From SICV01 sp964372375 (GTDB lineage Archaea > Nanobdellota > Nanobdellia > Pacearchaeales > GW2011-AR1), in assembly GCA_964372375.1 (NCBI GenBank), contig CAYJQF010000001.1:1-62052 (forward strand): a stretch of 62,052 nucleotides of DNA, read 5' to 3'. Both the position numbers and the translations under genes were made by a program. Shown piece after piece: positions 24,519 through 32,948 of this stretch (the first letter of the stretch is position 1; each line of letters opens with the position of its first letter). The notes under the pieces were generated by a model. The model did no database searches, had not been told where the DNA came from, and was given only the letters and a program-made list of their open reading frames with translations.

Positions 24519-25795
24519 TAGTATGAAGGTTGTTTTATATGGAGAATAGTAAGAAAGATAAGATTGATAATGGCAATGAGCGCAATAATAGCCGCAGTCA
24601 TGCTCGCAGGAGTGATACCTACATTAAAGTCGCCAATAGAAAGCAGGATAAAGAGTAAGAGGAGGATCATGGGCGCAGCAATTACTACCGTAATATAAAT
24701 ATCCATAAAGGTCTCTGCAATCTTAGTGAATTGCTCTCGCTCCAACCGGTAGCTGACGAGTAACGTCTCAGCACGCTTTTCAAAGAAACTTTGAAGGCTG
24801 CCTCCTGAAGTGATAGTTGTTGAGAGGCCAAGAAAGAGCTCAGCCAGCTTCGGGCTTGATGAATTCTGTGCCGCATTGTTGAGTGCAGTTACTAAGTCAT
24901 AACCATAGAGATTAATTTGGTTGAGAAGCTTTCTGATCTCTTTTCGTAAAAACGGATATTCAGTGCTTAAAACAATAATTTTAAAGATATTTGTCGGCTC
25001 AAGGCCCGCTCCAGAAATTGCATTCATATGAATAACTGCAAAAGGTAATTCACGATCAATTCTCTTTGCAAGCGATCCAATTTCTGTTGAAGGGTAGGCA
25101 TATAAAATAAGATAAGAAGCAAGCGCAAAAAAAGGAGGAATCCAAATGCTCCAGGCAATTTTTAGTAGAATACTTCCTTGGATCAAGAAGAAAACACCTA
25201 AGGCAAGTATAGTTCCTGCAATCAAACCGATAAACGAAGTGAAAAACATGAGTGAAATATAGCTTTCAGGCAGGATAGAAAGGTTTGCTTTTCGTAAGTC
25301 AGTGCGCAATTTAGCAAAATGTCCTGCTTGTAACAGGCGCTGTGCAGGCGAAAAGAAGAAACGATTTGAGAGTTTGACATATCCACGCGAGTGCTGAAAC
25401 GAGTCTTCCATTTCTTTTATTTTTCCATAGTGTTGTTTCTTGATAGCAGCGAGCGCTTTCTCACTAATCTGGAGCTCATGTAGGAACTTTTCTTTGTCTT
25501 TTGCATGCACAGTAACACTCATACTCTCCCCTGATGGCTTGGAAAAGGAGAAGCGTTCAAGTGAAGTGCGTCGTTCTTGCTGTTTTCCCGGAAGCCGCTG
25601 TGAGATGCTTATTCCAGCGACCAGCGCAGGAACAGAAGCATTTAAGAGTTTCATCTGCGCTTGTAGGGCAAGCAGCGCCTCACGAAGCATCTTCTCTTCG
25701 GTAGGTGTTGCTAAAGCAAGGCGCTGGCTATAGCTTGCAATTTCACGCAACATGCTAACTTCACTGTCTACGTTTTTAGTTAGCTCTTGTATCAT
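24518..25795 (-). CDS. tadB: Type II/IV pilus membrane platform protein (T2SSF, TadB/FlaJ-like)
   Basis: 425 residues: an N-terminal helical cytosolic part of about 150 residues, two membrane helices, a T2SSF domain (FAVIHMNAISGAGLEPTNIF, ALNNAAQNSSSPKLAELFLG, TSGGSLQSFFEKRAE) and C-terminal helices. It pairs with the TadC-like protein encoded directly downstream. The start ATG overlaps the stop of the 53-residue gene upstream (ATGA), so all three are one translational unit. Confidence 0.88.
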   Translation of the reverse strand: MIQELTKNVDSEVSMLREIASYSQRLALATPTEEKMLREALLALQAQMKLLNASVPALVAGISISQRLPGKQQERRTSLERFSFSKPSGESMSVTVHAKDKEKFLHELQISEKALAAIKKQHYGKIKEMEDSFQHSRGYVKLSNRFFFSPAQRLLQAGHFAKLRTDLRKANLSILPESYISLMFFTSFIGLIAGTILALGVFFLIQGSILLKIAWSIWIPPFFALASYLILYAYPSTEIGSLAKRIDRELPFAVIHMNAISGAGLEPTNIFKIIVLSTEYPFLRKEIRKLLNQINLYGYDLVTALNNAAQNSSSPKLAELFLGLSTTITSGGSLQSFFEKRAETLLVSYRLEREQFTKIAETFMDIYITVVIAAPMILLLLFILLSIGDFNVGITPASMTAAIIALIAIINLIFLTILHIKQPSY

Positions 25796-25953
25796 ACTAG
25801 CTCGTTGATTTGCATGTGCAAATGCAGAATTTCCTTTTTAGCGAGGGCAACTTGTTCACTATCTTTATGTTTAACTGCCGTATCTAGTTTCTGTACCACT
25901 TCTTTCATGGTAGCAAGAAGATGGGCAAGTGCAGTTACCGCCTCTTTGTCCAT
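25792..25953 (-). CDS. Small helical protein opening the T2SSF operon (53 residues)
   Basis: A frame from the ATG at 25953 reads MDKEAVTALAHLLATMKEVV and continues as an amphipathic helix ending HMQINELV. A TATA-like GATATTTAAAC near 25976-25984 lies about 27 bases before the ATG, so this is the leaderless first gene of the operon. It ends in an ATGA overlap with the TadB-like gene. Placement suggests a cytosolic accessory or coupling peptide of the pilus motor; no family recognised. Confidence 0.6.
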   Translation of the reverse strand: MDKEAVTALAHLLATMKEVVQKLDTAVKHKDSEQVALAKKEILHLHMQINELV

Positions 25954-25989
25954 AGCGGGAAAAACAGAGCCTTGTTTAAATATCTTTCA

Positions 25990-27513
25990 TTACTCGCTAA
26001 TATCGAATCTATTCAGTACCGCGATAGGATTCTTATGGTATTCATTAATAATATTGCCCACTTCGTGGAAACCGAAAATGCCTCGCTTGAACAGTTCATA
26101 CAGGAGTTTAGAGCGAGTGGCGAACTCTTTTTGGAGTTGTTCAAGCGAGAGACCTTGTCGCGTTGCTATTTTTTCGAAGACTTTACTCTGTTTCTTAAAG
26201 TAAAAGTTGTCGGTTGAAGGATTCCAGATTAAAGGCGTATTAATTAAAGCAGTGCCATCTTTGTTTACATTTATAATTTCTACAACTTCACGGACGCGCC
26301 TTGTCTCATGCTGTTGAATAGTGGCATGGGTCGCAATAACAACACAGTCTAATGAATTGACAAGACTTGGCGAGAGCTCAATGGGCGGTGTCTGCAGTCT
26401 TCGGATGAGCGTATCAACCGAGTCTGCATGCATCGTGCTGAGAGAAGGGTGTCCAGAAGCCATTCCCTGGAAAAGCACAAATGCCTCTTTGCCTCGTACT
26501 TCTCCCACAATCAAATAGTCAGGCATTTGTCTGAACGAGCTTTTAAGAAGGGCGAATAAATCGACTTCACCAACTTTTCCGATTCCAATAGACGGGCGGG
26601 CTACTGCCGGGAGCCAGTTTTCTCTAGGCAGGTTAATTTCTCTGGTATCTTCAATGCTCACCACTCTCGCTTCAGGAGGGATAAAAAAAGCAAGCGCATT
26701 TAAGAGAGTGGTTTTGCCTGAGCCCGTTCCTCCCGAGATAAGGATATTTGACTTATACTGAATCAGGATCCAAAAGTAAGCAAGCATTTCTGGGCTGAGG
26801 GTATTAAAGGCGATAAGCTGTGTCGGAGTCCAAGGAGTCTTAGTAAATTTACGTATGGTGAACGTGGGTCCATTTGAGGTTACATCTTTAGTATAAGAAG
26901 CATTGACTCTGCTCCCGTCAGGCAGGCTTCCATCAAGCAAGGGCTGCGCATAAGAGATATAGCGGCCAGTGCGCTGTGCGAGTTTCTCAACAAAGCTTGC
27001 GAGCACATCAATATCTTTGAACAGTAAGTTAGTCCTCATATTTCTGTACGTGCGATGGATGATATACAAGGGAGTCTCTATACCATTACACTCAATATCT
27101 TCGATGAAATAGTCGCGCATAAGCGGATCAATGGAGCTTAAACCGATAAAATCGCGAAAGAGATAGTAAAAAAGTTTATTGTAGGTCTCATCAGAAAGGG
27201 CCATATTCAGCTCTTCAATAAGCAGCCGCGCTGTTTTATCGATGTAGGTTGTCGTAGCTTCTAATGTTCTGTCAACGGCCACATTAACATTAATGAGTTC
27301 GAACATTGCCTGTTCAAGTCTCTCTAAAACAACGCGCTCATCATCGCTTAGCATAGGCTCCTCTATGTCATATACTAACTCATTTGCTTGTGTATCCCAA
27401 TAAATATGAGCAGAAGCATACGGGGGAATGAGCATATAGCGCACATCAACTTTTGTTTTATCGTCAATCTTAGGGAGCACCGGTATAGTGGGATTGAGAT
27501 TAAGTGCTTGCAT
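25990..27513 (-). CDS. tadA: Pilus assembly ATPase (VirB11/TadA/FlaI-like)
   Basis: 507 residues. An N-terminal domain of about 230 residues is followed by the secretion ATPase core: Walker A GGTGSGKTT, Asp box VVSIEDTREI, Walker B MPDYLIVGEVRG and His box GHPSLSTMHA. It powers pilin polymerisation with the two T2SSF proteins encoded just downstream. TTTTATATAG near 27,537 lies about 24 bases before the ATG, so it has its own promoter. No archaellum-specific genes (FlaH, FlaX) are nearby, so a pilus rather than an archaellum is favoured. Confidence 0.93.
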   Translation of the reverse strand: MQALNLNPTIPVLPKIDDKTKVDVRYMLIPPYASAHIYWDTQANELVYDIEEPMLSDDERVVLERLEQAMFELINVNVAVDRTLEATTTYIDKTARLLIEELNMALSDETYNKLFYYLFRDFIGLSSIDPLMRDYFIEDIECNGIETPLYIIHRTYRNMRTNLLFKDIDVLASFVEKLAQRTGRYISYAQPLLDGSLPDGSRVNASYTKDVTSNGPTFTIRKFTKTPWTPTQLIAFNTLSPEMLAYFWILIQYKSNILISGGTGSGKTTLLNALAFFIPPEARVVSIEDTREINLPRENWLPAVARPSIGIGKVGEVDLFALLKSSFRQMPDYLIVGEVRGKEAFVLFQGMASGHPSLSTMHADSVDTLIRRLQTPPIELSPSLVNSLDCVVIATHATIQQHETRRVREVVEIINVNKDGTALINTPLIWNPSTDNFYFKKQSKVFEKIATRQGLSLEQLQKEFATRSKLLYELFKRGIFGFHEVGNIINEYHKNPIAVLNRFDISE

Positions 27514-27559
27514 AGGGTAAAAACTCCTCTGAGCTATATAAAACTATCTCGAATTCTAT

Positions 27560-28096
27560 TTAAGAACCAATTCGTATATCTATTACTGGAAGATTTCCAT
27601 TTGCACCTTGATTGCTTACAAAGAAGTGATAGGGAGTAGGCGTCTGAGAGAGTTTCTGTACCGTATCCTTACCCATAGAGGTAATGTTCGCATAGTCTTT
27701 GTATGAAATACTTAAAGCAACTCCCGGTCCGGTGGTATCAGTAAATGAGAGTATCTCAACTCTCCCGTCTGTAACAGGATAGCCGGGCTCCGAGTAGTTC
27801 TCTTGTAAACCGGTGATTTTAAATCGTATTCTATCTTCTGTTCCATTAATGTATAGTTCACCGCGCTTAAAGGCGAGGTCATATGAACGGATATTATCAG
27901 GTCCTAGTTCGACTACTGAAGTGATTGTCTGATCGAGCACTTTAAGTGCACTAATACTCTGCTGAATTAATGCCTGTTCCTGCGCATTGGTAATCTTAGG
28001 GAGGGCATATCCTAAAACTAAGCCGATCAGTGCTAATCCCATTAAAGTATACAGTACTGTTTCTATCCATATTTGTGCTGTTTTATTTAAGTACAT
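27560..28096 (-). CDS. Pilin-like protein, third of a three-gene set
   Basis: 178 residues. N-terminus MYLNKTAQIWIETVLYTLMG with a Glu in the hydrophobic helix resembles pseudopilins. A head domain with SISALKVLDQTI and many beta-strand-like stretches follows. It overlaps the preceding pilin gene by ten bases and precedes the motor ATPase gene, so it is likely part of the same pilus. Its charged heptad-like region after the helix suggests packing along a filament. Confidence 0.65.
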   Translation of the reverse strand: MYLNKTAQIWIETVLYTLMGLALIGLVLGYALPKITNAQEQALIQQSISALKVLDQTITSVVELGPDNIRSYDLAFKRGELYINGTEDRIRFKITGLQENYSEPGYPVTDGRVEILSFTDTTGPGVALSISYKDYANITSMGKDTVQKLSQTPTPYHFFVSNQGANGNLPVIDIRIGS

Positions 28097-28599
28097 AGTG
28101 AGAGGGTATGTGTATCTGTGCGTTGGTCGCAGATTCTTTCAGCTGGTCCCGAAGCAATGATTGTGTATACATCAACGCTTGAATACAGTTCGGGAGAAGT
28201 ATAGGTATACGTGCGTGTTTCTCCTGGTTCAGGAAGGTGAACAACAGGTTGGGAGCTGTTGAACGGAGCTAGTTTTCCGGAGCTGGTATTTTCATGTACT
28301 GCAAAAGTAGTCGAATTTCCCGAGCTTTTAAAGACCAGCTGAAATCCTTTTACCTTCCCTGCACCCTCATTGTTATTTGTTTGTATTGATAAAATATAGA
28401 GCCCTGAAGGAGTGCGGCAGTTATAGGAGAAACGATCATCAAAGCTAAAATGCGTTTGGTACGGGGTACATTCAGTGCTTCTTTGCAAACTAGTCTTTAC
28501 AAAAGGTATAAGTATCTGTGCAACGATACTTGCAGCAACCAAGGTAAGTAAAATGAGCGCAATTGTCGCAACGGCGGTAGAGACCCCTTTTTTGTTCAT
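28087..28599 (-). CDS. Archaeal type IV pilin-like protein
   Basis: 170 residues. The class III leader MNKKG is followed by VSTAVATIALILLTLVAASI, typical of archaeal pilins; cleavage after the KKG is expected. The head is rich in Ser, Thr and Asn, with Cys residues that may pair. It lies two bases after the stop of the first pilin of the set and overlaps the third. Likely a structural pilin. Processing by a prepilin peptidase is inferred; no peptidase gene is visible in the window. Confidence 0.8.
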   Translation of the reverse strand: MNKKGVSTAVATIALILLTLVAASIVAQILIPFVKTSLQRSTECTPYQTHFSFDDRFSYNCRTPSGLYILSIQTNNNEGAGKVKGFQLVFKSSGNSTTFAVHENTSSGKLAPFNSSQPVVHLPEPGETRTYTYTSPELYSSVDVYTIIASGPAERICDQRTDTHTLSLCT

Positions 28600-28601
28600 G
28601 A

Positions 28602-29057
28602 TTACATTTCAACCGTGATTGTTTTGCTCATTCCATCACAAAAATACTGTTTACTCTCGCTTCCAATGCTTCCTAAAATAATAGGCGTAACAATGATCTC
28701 TTCACTAGTCTGTATACTAGTGCCAATAAGAGAGATGCTTCCTGTTTCACCATTTCGGATCGTAGAGCCTTCAGAACCGCCAACAGTTTCAACTTTTTCG
28801 ATAGTGCCTGAACTTTTCTTTTTAATCTCGAAGCTGTAGAGAGGTACATTGCCGCGGTTGACAATGTGTACTTCAGCACCGTATGCTTCCGCTTCGAACT
28901 GAATACTTCCACACGAATTTTCAGCAGGTTCACCTTCTTTTTGTGCTTTTTCTATGAGAAAACTTCGTGCCCAAAGAAAGATGATAGATGCAAGGATAAG
29001 CGCCAAAACAATGAGGAGAACGGTTGCAATTACTGGTGAGAGGCCCTTTCGCTCCAT
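28602..29057 (-). CDS. Archaeal type IV pilin
   Basis: 151 residues from the ATG at 29057. The leader MERKG is followed by LSPVIATVLLIVLALILASI, the classical archaeal pilin/DUF1628 N-terminus. TTTTTAAAG near 29,083 is 26 bases upstream of this ATG, so the longer frame from 29159 is not used. A beta-rich head follows (VHIVNRGNVPLYSFEIK). It is the first gene of the run of three pilins and the ATPase, and the best candidate for the major pilin. Confidence 0.85.
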   Translation of the reverse strand: MERKGLSPVIATVLLIVLALILASIIFLWARSFLIEKAQKEGEPAENSCGSIQFEAEAYGAEVHIVNRGNVPLYSFEIKKKSSGTIEKVETVGGSEGSTIRNGETGSISLIGTSIQTSEEIIVTPIILGSIGSESKQYFCDGMSKTITVEM

Positions 29058-29098
29058 TCTGCTCAGAACACTTACTCCTTTAAAAATCTTCGTAGCTT

Positions 29099-29485
29099 TC
29101 AGATCATCTTCCAGGAAAAAAAGAACAGAAGGAGGTTTATGATGTAGATGCAAGTGCATATGATGCAGAAATTGCGTAGACGGACATACGAAATATATCC
29201 AAGATAGAAAGAGAATAACACACCAAGCGAGCTGAGGAGAAATACTGCGCGATATGCCTCTGTTTGTATCAGATAGATAAGAACAAGATAAGCCACAATA
29301 CCAATAAGAGGATTTGGAAATCCAAAGAGACGGCCATACGGGCTTAAGAAGGCCTTACTACATGAAACGAGTTCTGAAATATCACAAAGCGGCGTATATT
29401 CTTTATTTTTTAACCGCAGCTCAACAATCAATGCATATAAAGAGAGAAATACCCCTAAAATTGTCAGCAGCAAGAGTATACTCAT
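29099..29485 (-). CDS. VKOR-family disulphide-forming oxidoreductase
   Basis: 128 residues and four membrane helices. The active-site pair is in NFCIICTCIYI (CxxC), the loop Cys pair is in LCDISELVSCSKAF, and FGFPNPLIGI is the family Ser/Asn loop region. VKOR homologues pass oxidising equivalents to a thioredoxin-like partner and form disulphides in exported proteins. It starts two bases after the thioredoxin reductase stop codon, so the two form an operon. No DsbA-like partner is in the window. Confidence 0.88.
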   Translation of the reverse strand: MSILLLLTILGVFLSLYALIVELRLKNKEYTPLCDISELVSCSKAFLSPYGRLFGFPNPLIGIVAYLVLIYLIQTEAYRAVFLLSSLGVLFSFYLGYISYVRLRNFCIICTCIYIINLLLFFFSWKMI

Positions 29486-29486
29486 G

Positions 29487-30455
29487 TTAGGTAGGTACGA
29501 TCTTTTGTTTGGTTAGGTATTCATACGCTGAGTACGCGGCAGTACATCCTTCTGCAACGCCCGTTATTGCCTGCTTGAATGGCTTGTCAGCTACATCACC
29601 TGAAGCAAATACTCCTGGAACATTAGTTTCCGAGGTCTTATGATTTAGTACAATTTCTTTCTTTTCGTTTACTTGCACTCCTAGACCTTGAGCAACTTCT
29701 GAGAGCACCAGATGTCCGATAGCAACAAAAACACCTTGTACAACAAGCTCCTTGTTTCCCTGGTATGCTCGATCAAGCAGTACACTGGTAACTACCTGAT
29801 TGCCTTTGACTGCAATGACATTTGTCTTGTTAATAACTTCAATCTTTTTTTGCGCTTGTACTCGTTTCAGATTAATAGGCTCAGGATGAATCTGCTCTCC
29901 CCTATAAATAAAATATACTTTCTTTGCATGTTCTGCCAGTACAAGCGCGTCTTTTGCCGCAGAGTCAGAACCTCCTACAATGCAAACAACTTTATTCTTG
30001 AAGAGAGGAGCATCGCAAAGTGCACAGTAAGCTACTCCTTTGTTCTCAAACTCTTTTGAACCAGGAACATCTAAAGTCTTCCATTTGGTTCCTGTTGCAA
30101 ACAATATCGTCTTTGCAAGATACCTGCTGTTATGCGTATCAACTTCAAACAGGGTTTCTTTTTTTCGCACATGTTCAACTTTCTCTTCTTTAATAGTAAC
30201 TAAATCGTACGATTCTGCATGCGTGCGTATTGCTTCCGCAAGTTCGGTGCCGGTCACCCTGATAAATCCAGGATAGTTTTCAACCACATTTGTTGTGGTA
30301 ATAACACCGCCAATAGGCAACTCGGCGCTTGACATGACTCCTAAACAAAGCGTCTTCATTCCCAATCGAGCACCATACATAGCAGCAGCCAAACCGCTCA
30401 CCCCTGCGCCTATGATGAGAAAGTCATATGCATTTTTATTTGATTCTTTAGGCAT
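29487..30455 (-). CDS. trxB: Thioredoxin reductase (NAD(P)H, FAD-dependent)
   Basis: 322 residues. FAD-binding GAGVSGLAAA near the N-terminus, the redox site CALCDAP near residue 140, the NADPH-binding VGGSDSAA, and the C-terminal VFASGDVADKP FAD contact. The redox motif is CALC rather than the common CATC. It reduces thioredoxin or glutaredoxin. ATTTATAAATA at about 30,474-30,484 is the TATA-like box before the ATG. Co-transcribed with the VKOR gene. Confidence 0.94.
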   Translation of the reverse strand: MPKESNKNAYDFLIIGAGVSGLAAAMYGARLGMKTLCLGVMSSAELPIGGVITTTNVVENYPGFIRVTGTELAEAIRTHAESYDLVTIKEEKVEHVRKKETLFEVDTHNSRYLAKTILFATGTKWKTLDVPGSKEFENKGVAYCALCDAPLFKNKVVCIVGGSDSAAKDALVLAEHAKKVYFIYRGEQIHPEPINLKRVQAQKKIEVINKTNVIAVKGNQVVTSVLLDRAYQGNKELVVQGVFVAIGHLVLSEVAQGLGVQVNEKKEIVLNHKTSETNVPGVFASGDVADKPFKQAITGVAEGCTAAYSAYEYLTKQKIVPT

Positions 30456-30528
30456 ATCTGTAGTTCGTATAATTATTTATAAATGATTCGTTTAGTTAAT
30501 TATATTAAGTAAGGAGAAAAATAAAGCT

Positions 30529-31005
30529 ATGGACTCGGCGCTTGAGAGATATCTTAAAAAAAAGGGAATTGCATACGCTTTATACAATCACCTCCCCGTC
30601 TTTACAGTCGCGCAGGCGTCAAAGCTTAAAACCGTTATCCCAGGCATGCGTACCAAAAGTCTTTTCTTAAAGGATGACCAGGAAAGGCTGTATCTTGTTT
30701 GCATGCGTGGAGAGAAGCGCTTGGACATGAAAGCTTTAGCGAGCTATTTAAGCGTTAAACACTTAGAATTTGCCTCTTCAGAGGAATTGAAAAAAGAATT
30801 ACACGTCACTCCAGGCTCTGTTTCTCTTTTCTGTATGATTCACGCGAAACAAACAAAGCTTATTCTAGATAAAGAAGTGTGGGATGCTGCAGAAGCAGGC
30901 TTTCATCCAAACATAAACACTGCAACCCTCGTTGTTCCACACGAATCTCTTGCTCGTTTGTACACTTCTCTACAATGTAAAAAGGAGATCAAGGACCTTG
31001 CGTAA
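30529..31005 (+). CDS. YbaK/ProX-type aminoacyl-tRNA deacylase
   Basis: 158 residues, one YbaK/EbsC-like editing domain. FTVAQASKL, TKSLFLKDD, YLVCMRGEKRLDMKAL and the late VWDAAEAGFHPNINTATLVV region match the ProXp-ala/YbaK group, which hydrolyses mischarged Ala-tRNA-Pro or Cys-tRNA-Pro. Substrate preference cannot be told from sequence alone. AAGGAGA lies upstream of the ATG as a ribosome site. Its end overlaps the start of the nuclease gene by eight bases. Confidence 0.85.
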   Translation: MDSALERYLKKKGIAYALYNHLPVFTVAQASKLKTVIPGMRTKSLFLKDDQERLYLVCMRGEKRLDMKALASYLSVKHLEFASSEELKKELHVTPGSVSLFCMIHAKQTKLILDKEVWDAAEAGFHPNINTATLVVPHESLARLYTSLQCKKEIKDLA

Positions 31006-31735
31006 AAAAATCGCTTTTATTTTTGCCCTGCTTATGACGGGACTCATTGCAAATACAGTATATCTCTTCTCTCAGAGTCAGGAACAAACAAAGCAAGAGA
31101 TTCTAGTAGCGAGAGTAATAGACGGCGATACCCTCGTGGACGCTGAAGGAAGGATTATTCGTCTTGCTAATATCAATGCCCCCGAGAAGGGGACTCCAGC
31201 AGCAGCATACGCAAAAGAGTTTCTCAGTGCATATACTAATAAAACCATAGGCTTGGAAATTCTAGGCACTGAGAAGTATGGCAGATTGCTTGGTAAACTC
31301 TATGCTGAAAGGTATATCAATCTTGAGATTGTTGAGAAAGGATTTGCTTCAAAATTCTTAGTTGCTGATGCGGAAAAGAAAGTTTTTGCAGACGCTGAAG
31401 AAGAAGCAATCTCCACTGAGCAGGGCATATGGAAGCAATCCTCTCACGCTTCTTGCCTTGCACTCCTTGTTGATTCCAAGAAAGAGCAGGCAGTACTCAC
31501 CAATACGTGTGAGGCAATTAACCTTACTGGTTGGATACTGAAAGATGAGAGTAGAAAACAATATAAGTTTCATACACTTCTCAAACATGAGCTCACCATA
31601 GAGAGCACATCAGGAAATGATAATGAAACGCAGGTCTTCTGGAATGCAGGAAATGTCTGGAATGATGATAGAGATACAGCCTATCTCTTTGATGCCGACA
31701 ACAGGCTTGCAGCGCACTATAGGTATGGTTATTAA
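30998..31735 (+). CDS. Membrane-anchored thermonuclease with lamin-tail domain
   Basis: Start taken as the TTG at 30998, with GGAGAT nine bases before it. One N-terminal hydrophobic segment (IAFIFALLMTGLIANTVYLF) may be a signal anchor. A staphylococcal-nuclease domain follows, with VARVIDGDTLV, RLANINAPE and YGRLLGKLY carrying the catalytic Asp, Arg and Arg. A lamin-tail-like (LTD) domain closes the protein: CEAINLTGWILKDES and FWNAGNVWNDDRDTAYLFD. Likely an extracytoplasmic DNA/RNA nuclease, perhaps for scavenging nucleic acids. The end overlaps the next LTD gene by 11 bases. Confidence 0.85.
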   Translation: MRKKIAFIFALLMTGLIANTVYLFSQSQEQTKQEILVARVIDGDTLVDAEGRIIRLANINAPEKGTPAAAYAKEFLSAYTNKTIGLEILGTEKYGRLLGKLYAERYINLEIVEKGFASKFLVADAEKKVFADAEEEAISTEQGIWKQSSHASCLALLVDSKKEQAVLTNTCEAINLTGWILKDESRKQYKFHTLLKHELTIESTSGNDNETQVFWNAGNVWNDDRDTAYLFDADNRLAAHYRYGY

Positions 31736-32438
31736 TCTGCTTGCTTGTATTTTCTTGCTTATCCCCCTTACCCACGCTTTCGAGATTACCGAAGTTGAGC
31801 TCAATCCATTAGGAAATGATGCCGGTGCAGAATGGATAGAGCTGTATGCCAATCAGGAAACAGCACTCAATGATCTTACCTTTGAGAATGGAGATAATGA
31901 AACATACCAAGTGAACGGAAGTTTTAACGGATATCATGTCCTTCAGTTTGCAAAGCAATGGCTTGATAATACGAACGAGACAATCAAAGTTAAACGAGGG
32001 TCTTTACTTTTGACCAGTGTAGGTCCATTTAAAGATGACAAGAACTCCTTGCTTTCGTGGAGTATTTGTAATGATGTCTGGAAATTCAGTGCTGCAACAA
32101 AAGGGGCAGCAAACACCTGTGAACCGCCTACTCAGCAAACTTCTTCAATATCAGAAAACAACAATAAAACGCCGGTACTTGCAAGTAAACAAGAGAACAA
32201 GAAAAGCGGAGCAAACAAAAGCAGGGACGAACGTATAAATTCATCAGAGCATGCTCTCTCTGCTGGAAAAGAAGAAAACTCACAGGAAAACACAGTTATT
32301 AGGCTTACCAATCATGCAACGCAGACACCAATCACATTCACTTCAAAAGAAGGGAACATACGGCTTTGGATTTCTTACACTTTTACTTTTCTTTGTATCG
32401 GTATTATCTTTTTCCTTCTGAGTACACGGAATCTTTAA
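31725..32438 (+). CDS. Secreted lamin-tail-domain protein
   Basis: 238 codons from the ATG at 31725 (MVINLLACIFLLIPLTHAF), chosen because a good signal peptide begins exactly there. An LTD-type beta sandwich follows (ITEVELNPLGNDAGAEWIELY, TLTFENGDN-like segment, CNDVWKFSAATKG), then a low-complexity Ser/Asn/Lys stalk and a C-terminal helix (WISYTFTFLCIGIIFFLL). It overlaps the nuclease gene and is translationally coupled. The shared LTD suggests the two proteins act at the same surface site, possibly on extracellular DNA. Confidence 0.75.
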   Translation: MVINLLACIFLLIPLTHAFEITEVELNPLGNDAGAEWIELYANQETALNDLTFENGDNETYQVNGSFNGYHVLQFAKQWLDNTNETIKVKRGSLLLTSVGPFKDDKNSLLSWSICNDVWKFSAATKGAANTCEPPTQQTSSISENNNKTPVLASKQENKKSGANKSRDERINSSEHALSAGKEENSQENTVIRLTNHATQTPITFTSKEGNIRLWISYTFTFLCIGIIFFLLSTRNL

Positions 32439-32462
32439 AAACGGCTCTTTCTCAGTACACCT

Positions 32463-32948
32463 ATGGAGAAGCTGCAGGTACGCATGATTCTTGAAATTCT
32501 AGGCAGGCCGCCTGAAAACGTTGTTCAGGCACTTGTAATGTTGGTTACTAATTTACAACACGAGCCCGGTGCAAAAGTAGTCGAGAGTACGCAACATAAG
32601 CCTCTTCCTGTCAAAGAATCGCAGAGCTTGTACACTGCATTCGTCGAATTAAGTCTTGAAGTTGACTCTCTATACCATCTTTTTACGATACTCTATAAAT
32701 ATATGCCTGCAAATATTGAAATAAGCTACCCAGAAACCAGCGAGTTAAAGAGCCAGGACTTAAACGTTGCTTTAAATCAGTTGCTACAGCGACTGCATAA
32801 TTATGATGCGATTACAAAACGTGCGTTGGCCGAACGAGACTTGATACTGGAACAGCTTAAAGTAGAAGCGCCCCAAGCCTATAAGAAACTCATTCAAGTA
32901 CCTCAGGCATCAAAGCAAGCAAAGAAAAAGAAGCCGAAGAAGCGTTAA
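32463..32948 (+). CDS. Hypothetical helical protein with Lys-rich tail
   Basis: 161 residues, soluble and mostly helical: MEKLQVRMILEILGRPPENV, a middle of about 70 residues with TAFVELSLEVDSLYHLF, a charged coiled-coil-like segment (AITKRALAERDLILEQL) and a basic end rich in Lys and Pro. A TATA-like TCTTTAAAAA is about 26 bases before the ATG. The basic tail hints at nucleic-acid or membrane binding. It overlaps the opposite gene by four bases. Function unknown. Confidence 0.65.
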   Translation: MEKLQVRMILEILGRPPENVVQALVMLVTNLQHEPGAKVVESTQHKPLPVKESQSLYTAFVELSLEVDSLYHLFTILYKYMPANIEISYPETSELKSQDLNVALNQLLQRLHNYDAITKRALAERDLILEQLKVEAPQAYKKLIQVPQASKQAKKKKPKKR

